From the NCBI GenBank assembly GCA_022866015.1, contig JALHTX010000379.1, forward strand, positions 1 to 11,175: 11,175 nucleotides of DNA, given 5' to 3'. Each line of letters opens with the position of its first letter. Within the stretch, counting starts at the first letter, position 1. Below are positions 6,714 to 11,175 of this stretch, piece by piece. Source of the DNA: Thermoplasmatota archaeon (GTDB lineage: Archaea; Thermoplasmatota; E2; DHVEG-1). The position numbers were made by a program, and so were the translations under genes. The notes beneath the pieces were generated by a model. It saw only the letters and a list, made by a program, of their open reading frames with translations, was not told the DNA's origin and ran no database searches.

Positions 6714-7499
6714 TTACATCGTGTTTACTTGCCCACCAGTGACATTTATCGCCTGCCCGGTCATAAACGCAGCATCATCTGAAGCAAGAAACACAACAAC
6801 TTTTGCAACATCTTCAGGTTGACCAATCCGTCCAAGCGGAGTGAAATTAGATAGTTCTTCACGGATCTCCTTAGAGGTAGCACCCGCACCTCGAATTTCT
6901 GCACTCCATTTAACCTCCCGGTCTTGCATAGAGGTTTTAATAGCACCAGGACAAACACTATTCACCGTAATCCTAGATGATGCAAGCTCCATCGCCAGAC
7001 TCTTTACATAAGCAACAACCCCATGTTTTGATGCATGGTAATGCGCCTGTGTTGCTGCACCACCTTTACCAGCCATTGATGCAATGCAGATAATTTTACC
7101 AGTTTGTTTTTTAATCATTTCTTTTGCAACAGCTTTGGTAACAATGAATGTTCCCTTCAGGTTTATATCCATATTAAAATCCCATTTCTCCTCAGGCATA
7201 TCAATAACGTATTCCATTGAGGAAACACCAGCGTTACTAACTAGGATGTCAATTGAACCAAATTTTTTTAAGGTTTTTTGGACAAGATCATCAACTTCTT
7301 TTTTAGAGGTGACATCAGCTTTTACTGCAAGTGTTTCGCACCCAAGTTTTTTTATCTCTTCAGATACTTGTTTTACTTCCACTAGGTTAATATCGCTAAC
7401 AACAACGTTAGCACCTTCTTTTGCTAAAGCAAGTGCAAATGCTTTACCCATTCCTCTACCAGATCCTGTAACTATAGCTGTTTTATTTTTCAACCTCAT
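6714..7499 (-). CDS. Short-chain dehydrogenase/reductase (FabG-like, NAD-preferring)
   Basis: A 261-residue classical SDR with everything needed for catalysis: the TGSGRGMG nucleotide loop at 11-18, Asp36 at the end of beta-2 (which favours NAD(H) over NADP(H)), ADV at 61-63, SNAGV at 88-92, and the tetrad N113, S141, Y154, K158 (Y-H-A-S-K). PGAIKT at 184-189 and the C-terminal MTGQAINVTGG are typical of the glucose dehydrogenase/3-oxoacyl reductase branch. It would oxidise a secondary alcohol or reduce a ketone in the cytoplasm; the substrate is not deducible. It starts 20 bases after the stop of a second, degenerate SDR and ends 21 bases before the PfpI remnant, so the three form an operon. 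The pairing suggests a heteromeric enzyme. Confidence 0.9.
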   Translation of the reverse strand: MRLKNKTAIVTGSGRGMGKAFALALAKEGANVVVSDINLVEVKQVSEEIKKLGCETLAVKADVTSKKEVDDLVQKTLKKFGSIDILVSNAGVSSMEYVIDMPEEKWDFNMDINLKGTFIVTKAVAKEMIKKQTGKIICIASMAGKGGAATQAHYHASKHGVVAYVKSLAMELASSRITVNSVCPGAIKTSMQDREVKWSAEIRGAGATSKEIREELSNFTPLGRIGQPEDVAKVVVFLASDDAAFMTGQAINVTGGQVNTM

Positions 7500-7519
7500 A
7501 GTTTATCACCCTATTTTTT

Positions 7520-8302
7520 TTACATCTCTGCTTCTAAACCAAGATTCCTCCAATAAGTAACATCATCATCACACAAATGGTACGCTTGACCTGTGATAAA
7601 TCGTCCTTCATCACTAGCCAAGTAAGCGACAAGGTTTGCGAGGGCTTCAGGTTCATTTGTGATATCAATAAGTGGTGAAAACTGTACATAAATACCTTTA
7701 TCTGGTGATTTATTTCCTGTTAACTCTGCACCAAGAGCTAGTTCCTCATGTTCAATATAACCAGGACACAGTGCATTCACTTGTATGTTGTTGTTTCGAA
7801 CTTCACATGAAAGACTTCTAAGTAAACCTATTGATGCATTCATTGATGCAGCATAGGCTGAGAAGTTAGCAGGTCCTGATTTAGCAGCTTTTGATGTAAT
7901 ACCAATAATTGAACCAGAGTTATTATCAATCATATTTTTTAGAACAGATTTTGCTATAAGATACATGCTTTTTGCATTGAAATCCACAATAGTATCCCAC
8001 TCTTTTTCAGAAAACTCTATTGTTTCCTTAAGTAGCGCAATACGGGAACAATTTATTGCAACATCAATTTTACCAAATTTTTTCAAAGCTAGATTGATTA
8101 CTTTTTTAACATCTTTTTCGATGCGGACATCAGCACCTATACCAACCGCGTTATTGATCTCTGAAACAAGTTGTTCAGCTAAATCCTTTTTTAAATCAGT
8201 AACAACAATTTTACATCCTTCCTGAGAAAGTTTTTTACAGATAGCTTTAGCAATAGTACCATTGCATCCGAAAACAACAGCGGTTTTATCAGATAATCTC
8301 AT
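7520..8302 (-). CDS. Degenerate SDR paralogue, probably a catalytically inactive partner
   Basis: A 260-residue SDR-fold protein, the first gene of the operon. Its core aligns with the classical SDR pattern but key positions differ. The nucleotide loop reads FGCNGTIA at 11-18 instead of TGxxxGxG, losing the first Thr and the last Gly. NNAG is INCS at 83-86. The active-site motif YxxxK is YAASM, so Tyr150 and Ser137 remain but the catalytic Lys is Met154. Asp36 and Asn109 are kept. The C-terminus retains FITGQAYHLCDDD and adds an aromatic tail (YWRNLGLEAEM). The frame is intact with no internal stop, so this is a maintained gene rather than a decaying one. An inactive SDR beside an active one matches heterotetrameric SDRs such as BbsCD of anaerobic toluene degradation, in which one subunit is a pseudoenzyme. 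Confidence 0.82.
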   Translation of the reverse strand: MRLSDKTAVVFGCNGTIAKAICKKLSQEGCKIVVTDLKKDLAEQLVSEINNAVGIGADVRIEKDVKKVINLALKKFGKIDVAINCSRIALLKETIEFSEKEWDTIVDFNAKSMYLIAKSVLKNMIDNNSGSIIGITSKAAKSGPANFSAYAASMNASIGLLRSLSCEVRNNNIQVNALCPGYIEHEELALGAELTGNKSPDKGIYVQFSPLIDITNEPEALANLVAYLASDEGRFITGQAYHLCDDDVTYWRNLGLEAEM

Positions 8303-8318
8303 AGTTCCTCTCTTCTAA

Positions 8319-8326
8319 ATTATATA
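8319..8326 (-). promoter_or_regulatory. TATA box for the SDR-SDR-PfpI operon
   Basis: On the minus strand this reads TATATAAT, ending 17 bases before the ATG at 8302. That is close enough for transcription to begin at or just before the start codon, so the operon mRNA may be leaderless or nearly so. An AGAGGA stretch lies only a few bases before the ATG, too near to be a good ribosome site. A separate promoter here suggests the operon is not simply a read-through product of the M28 gene upstream. Confidence 0.45.
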
Positions 8327-8352
8327 CTTAATATCTCATAGCCTTAAAAATC

Positions 8353-9537
8353 TTAAGAAAATTTTGAGTCAATATCATTTACAGCCTGAAAGCAAACCTC
8401 AAGACATTTTCTTAACAGATGAGGATCAACGTTTTCTAGTTTATCATTAACAGTATGATAAAAACTTGGCATTTTTCCATCTGGTTTAAAACTGACAATT
8501 GAGGCTGATCTCAGTTTTTTCATAGCAAACGCCATTGAGTCTGTGAAACACATGACACTTATCTGTTTCATAGGTATACCCACTTTTTTTCCAGCGTTTT
8601 CTAATATATCACAAATCTCAGGTGATAATTTTATAAGACCCATTTCTTCTTTCCTATCAATGTATGGTTCACATCCTTTTTCGCCAATAAGATCAAAATT
8701 AATGTTAAAAGCGTCTTTGATGGTTTCAAAATATTTAGATATAAAACGTTTGCTTCCTCGAATACCTATTTCTTCGCAACCAAATGAAACAATCCATAAT
8801 TCTGAGTTGCTGAGTTTATTTTTTGGATCAGAAAAGTATTGAGCAGCAGTTAGACATACAGCAAGGGCACTTAAATTATCATTTGCTCCTGTTACAGGGG
8901 TTTTTGATATTACTTTTATGAAAAATGGTATCATAACTAATGAGGCAGCAATTAGAATTATTATAAAGATATAGTTTAGTAATTCAGGTAAAGGTTTAAT
9001 TATTTTTATTGTAGAGAATATAGATATAATAGAATTAAATATTATTGGGAGTGTCATAAAGATACTAACCTTAGTGCCATATTGTTTACCCATTGGAAAC
9101 TCCCAGTTTGAGTCATGATGACCACTTAAAATAATAATGTTTTTTGTTTGCTTAGTAGGTTTTATTTTTCCTATTACATTTGTTGATTTTTGTTTCTTAA
9201 AAAATATATCTATTGTTTCCATGTTATACATTTCATTTCCAATAAGTATTACAAGAGCAAAAATTGTTAAGAGTAATGAAACCCATGGTAGAAATAAATA
9301 GAAAGGAATCGCAAAGATATAAAGAATAACTGGCCAGTGAAACATAGCACGATATGCACCAGGTTGACAATAAAACTCATCGATCAATGTTTCATCACAA
9401 TATTTGTTTAACTGTTTTTGTAAAAAATTGGCACATTGTGCTTCTTCTTTACTGCATGGTGATCGTGACCCTATGTCTTCACAAACTTTTTTGATAAAAT
9501 TAAACATGAATTCTTCATGTTTTTTTGTACATCTCAT
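8353..9537 (-). CDS. Membrane-embedded M28 family zinc metallopeptidase
   Basis: A 394-residue protein with a complete M28 dizinc site: GHHDS gives H140 and D142 region ligands, GANDN gives bridging D220, EE at 255-256 gives the general base and a ligand, INFDLIG gives D282, and FYHT gives H361. M28 enzymes are aminopeptidases or carboxypeptidases. Four hydrophobic segments are visible: two at about 67-100, before the first zinc motif, and two at about 159-180 and 186-210, between the first zinc motif and GANDN. The catalytic domain is thus interrupted by a membrane hairpin. The frame is open upstream to 9645, but ATG at 9537 is preceded by GTGAGG at seven bases, and the upstream extension is basic, low-complexity sequence with no M28 similarity, so 9537 is preferred. 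No signal peptide precedes residue 60. Substrates are unknown. Confidence 0.85.
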   Translation of the reverse strand: MRCTKKHEEFMFNFIKKVCEDIGSRSPCSKEEAQCANFLQKQLNKYCDETLIDEFYCQPGAYRAMFHWPVILYIFAIPFYLFLPWVSLLLTIFALVILIGNEMYNMETIDIFFKKQKSTNVIGKIKPTKQTKNIIILSGHHDSNWEFPMGKQYGTKVSIFMTLPIIFNSIISIFSTIKIIKPLPELLNYIFIIILIAASLVMIPFFIKVISKTPVTGANDNLSALAVCLTAAQYFSDPKNKLSNSELWIVSFGCEEIGIRGSKRFISKYFETIKDAFNINFDLIGEKGCEPYIDRKEEMGLIKLSPEICDILENAGKKVGIPMKQISVMCFTDSMAFAMKKLRSASIVSFKPDGKMPSFYHTVNDKLENVDPHLLRKCLEVCFQAVNDIDSKFS

Positions 9538-9819
9538 AAACAGCCTCACTTCAAATTTTATTATTTTTTTATCTACCATATGGTCTTGCAAGGAATCAGT
9601 TTTTTTATTATGATGAGTTTTGGTGTTTATACATTTTTTGTACATTAAAAATATTAATTTTAAATTTATTTTTAATGCAATTTCAGACTAGATTAATCTA
9701 AGAAAAAATCTAATTGAATAAAACTTATTCATTTTTTAGAATTATAACAAAAGAATTTTAACAGTATATTCTTTTACTTAAACAGGGTTTTAGTAGAATA
9801 TAAAATATCTGGTGTTTAG
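9538..9819. other. Divergent intergenic region between M28 and AOR-family genes
   Basis: About 280 very AT-rich bases with no supported gene. It contains a perfect 12-base palindrome, TAGATTAATCTA, at 9689-9700, with a further ATCTAA at 9708-9713. A TATA-like TATAAAATA lies at 9799-9807, rather close to the ATG at 9820, and a second candidate TATATT is near 9764. A GGTG ribosome site at 9811-9814 precedes the AOR-family start. The palindrome is a possible binding site for a regulator of one or both genes. Confidence 0.4.
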
Positions 9820-11175
9820 ATGGTACACGATGGTAAGATATTAGAGGTTGATCTTTCTAAAAATAAATGGGAAGAAAAAAGTGTTCCTGAAGAAATCGTG
9901 AAAACTTATATCGGGGGTAAAGGAGTAGGAGCAAGATTATTATTTGATAGAGTCAAAGCAAAGGCTGATCCTTTAGGTCCTGATAATCTATTGATTTTTA
10001 CAACTGGACCAGTTACTGGATTAAATATATCTGGTGGAGAAAAACTAGGAGTTATTTTTAAGTCTCCTCAGACTAATATTTTTGGTGAGTCGTATTGTGG
10101 TGGATATTTTGCTCCTATGTTTAAAAAAACTGGTTATGACTTCATTGTAATAAGGGGTATTTCGAAGAAACCTGTATATCTTTTGGTTGATGATTATAAT
10201 GTTAGCATAAAAGATGCCGGGGATTTATGGGGAAAAGATACGTTTGAAACGGAAAAAATAGTAAAAGAAGATCATGGGAAAGCTTCACAAGTAGTTTCTA
10301 TTGGACCTGCTGGAGAAAACCTAGTAAAGTATGCATGTATCACTCATGCAGAAGGATTTTTTCTGGGGAGAGCTGGTGTGGGAACGTTGATGGGTTCAAA
10401 AAAATTAAAAGCAGTTGTTGTCCATGGGTCAAAGAAAAAAGAAATTAGAAAACAACAAGAAATTGATACGTTTAAAAAAGATTTTAATGAAAAACTTAAA
10501 GATCGTGGTATCCTGCTCGATGGAACGCCAGAATCATTGATGTTGACGCAGTACATGGGTGCGTTACCAACAAGAAATTGGACTGAGGGTGAATTTGATG
10601 GAGCAGAAGAAATTAACATTGATCGGATGAAAGAGAAAATCATTATCAAGAGAAGAAGCTGCCAGGCGTGTATCGTTGCATGTAAAAACATTTCTGAGGT
10701 AAAAGATGGTCCGTATGCTGGGACTCATGTCAGTGGTCCAGAATATGAAACACTTTTTGCTCTTGGTTCCTTGTGTGGAAATAAGAATTTAGAGTCGATT
10801 GCAAAAGCAAATGAAGTTTGTAATAGATTAGGGATGGATACTATTTCTACTGGTAATGTCATTGCTTTTGGGATGGATTGTTACAGTAAAGGATTAATTA
10901 CAAAGCAAAAACTAGATGGTGTTGACCTTGAGTTTGGTAATCATGAAGCAATAATTAAGATAATCAACAACATAGCGTATCGTAAAGGGATAGGAGATAT
11001 TTTTGCTGAGGGTGTAAAAAAAGCTTCAGAAAAAATCAAGGGTTCCCAAAAACTCGCAGTTCATGTAAAAGGATTAGAACTCCCAGGATATGACCCAAGA
11101 GCAACTGAAGCAATGTCTTTATCTTACGTCACCTCGGCCCGAGGTGGCTGCCATCTCAGAAGTATCGGGTATAGA
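9820..11175 (+). CDS. Aldehyde ferredoxin oxidoreductase family protein, partial (C-terminus outside window)
   Basis: 452 codons are open to the right edge, roughly three quarters of the usual 600-620 residues. The N-terminus (GKILEVDLSKNKW, then YIGGKGVGARLL) and GESYCGGYFAPMFKKTGYD with FIVIRG are the AOR N-terminal pterin-binding domain. SCQACIVAC places Cys281, Cys284 and Cys288 as three ligands of the [4Fe-4S] cluster; the fourth Cys would lie beyond the edge. GPEYET (306-311), GMDTISTG (338-345), GYDPRATEAM and ARGGCHLR near the edge are further family motifs around the tungstopterin. These enzymes oxidise aldehydes to acids, or in some contexts reduce acids, with ferredoxin; they use tungsten or sometimes molybdenum and are oxygen-sensitive. 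Which subfamily (AOR, FOR, GOR, WOR or BamB-like) cannot be decided. GGTG at 9811-9814 supports the start. Confidence 0.92.
   Translation, partial: MVHDGKILEVDLSKNKWEEKSVPEEIVKTYIGGKGVGARLLFDRVKAKADPLGPDNLLIFTTGPVTGLNISGGEKLGVIFKSPQTNIFGESYCGGYFAPMFKKTGYDFIVIRGISKKPVYLLVDDYNVSIKDAGDLWGKDTFETEKIVKEDHGKASQVVSIGPAGENLVKYACITHAEGFFLGRAGVGTLMGSKKLKAVVVHGSKKKEIRKQQEIDTFKKDFNEKLKDRGILLDGTPESLMLTQYMGALPTRNWTEGEFDGAEEINIDRMKEKIIIKRRSCQACIVACKNISEVKDGPYAGTHVSGPEYETLFALGSLCGNKNLESIAKANEVCNRLGMDTISTGNVIAFGMDCYSKGLITKQKLDGVDLEFGNHEAIIKIINNIAYRKGIGDIFAEGVKKASEKIKGSQKLAVHVKGLELPGYDPRATEAMSLSYVTSARGGCHLRSIGYR

Noticed and set aside
7084..7560. 158-codon plus-strand ORF opposite the SDR genes
   Set aside because: It lies wholly antisense to well-supported SDR coding sequence, has no recognisable domain, and its composition is that of a mirror frame.
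9538..9645. N-terminal extension of the M28 gene to an ATG at 9645
   Set aside because: The added 36 residues are basic and low in complexity with no family similarity, while ATG at 9537 has a well-spaced GTGAGG site.
10344..10691. 115-codon minus-strand ORF within the AOR-family gene
   Set aside because: Antisense to strongly conserved AOR motifs, including the iron-sulfur Cys cluster; no independent support.
1..11175. Defence, CRISPR, transposon, tRNA or rRNA content
   Set aside because: No regularly spaced repeats, transposase motifs, terminal inverted repeats, cloverleaf-like segments or rRNA sequence were seen; gaps between genes are short and AT-rich.

Overview
This is a low-GC chromosomal window that reads as archaeal. 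Several genes are preceded by TATA-like boxes and GGTG/GGAGG-type Shine-Dalgarno sites, termination seems to rely on oligo-T runs, and the set includes an aldehyde ferredoxin oxidoreductase family enzyme. Gene content and style resemble uncultured sediment Thermoplasmatota-like archaea, but no ribosomal or other phylogenetic marker is present, so the lineage is an inference.

Layout, left to right. At 1-528 (minus, cut by the left edge) is a beta/alpha-barrel protein, divergent from a D-tagatose/D-psicose 3-epimerase-like sugar epimerase at 657-1454 (plus). Two minus-strand genes follow: a secreted arylsulfotransferase-like beta-propeller (1484-2809) and an M24/creatinase-fold protein (2879-4021) that has lost two metal ligands. 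On the plus strand come a small two-helix membrane protein (4149-4439), a stand-alone SCP2 sterol-carrier domain protein whose only plausible start codon is ACG (4540-4869), a 265-base gap, and an exported calcineurin-type metallophosphoesterase (5135-6166). An A7-GG-T7 element separates this from a minus-strand operon of two short-chain dehydrogenases (8302-7520 and 7499-6714) and a broken DJ-1/PfpI gene (6692-6179). Upstream on the same strand is a membrane-embedded M28 metallopeptidase (9537-8353). At the right edge, and divergent, is the first 452 residues of an aldehyde ferredoxin oxidoreductase family protein (9820 onward).

Taken together this looks like an accessory metabolic region: sugar epimerisation, dehydrogenation by an SDR pair, aldehyde/carboxylate chemistry by a tungsten or molybdenum enzyme, and exported or membrane hydrolases. 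No defence system, mobile element, tRNA, rRNA or CRISPR array was seen. The most notable feature is that several proteins keep their fold but carry substitutions at catalytic positions: the M24 protein (Asp to His, Glu to Thr), the second SDR (YxxxK to YxxxM), the PfpI protein (Cys to Tyr plus a frameshift) and the epimerase (substrate-binding His to Glu). The SDR pair resembles known heteromeric SDR enzymes with one inactive subunit.
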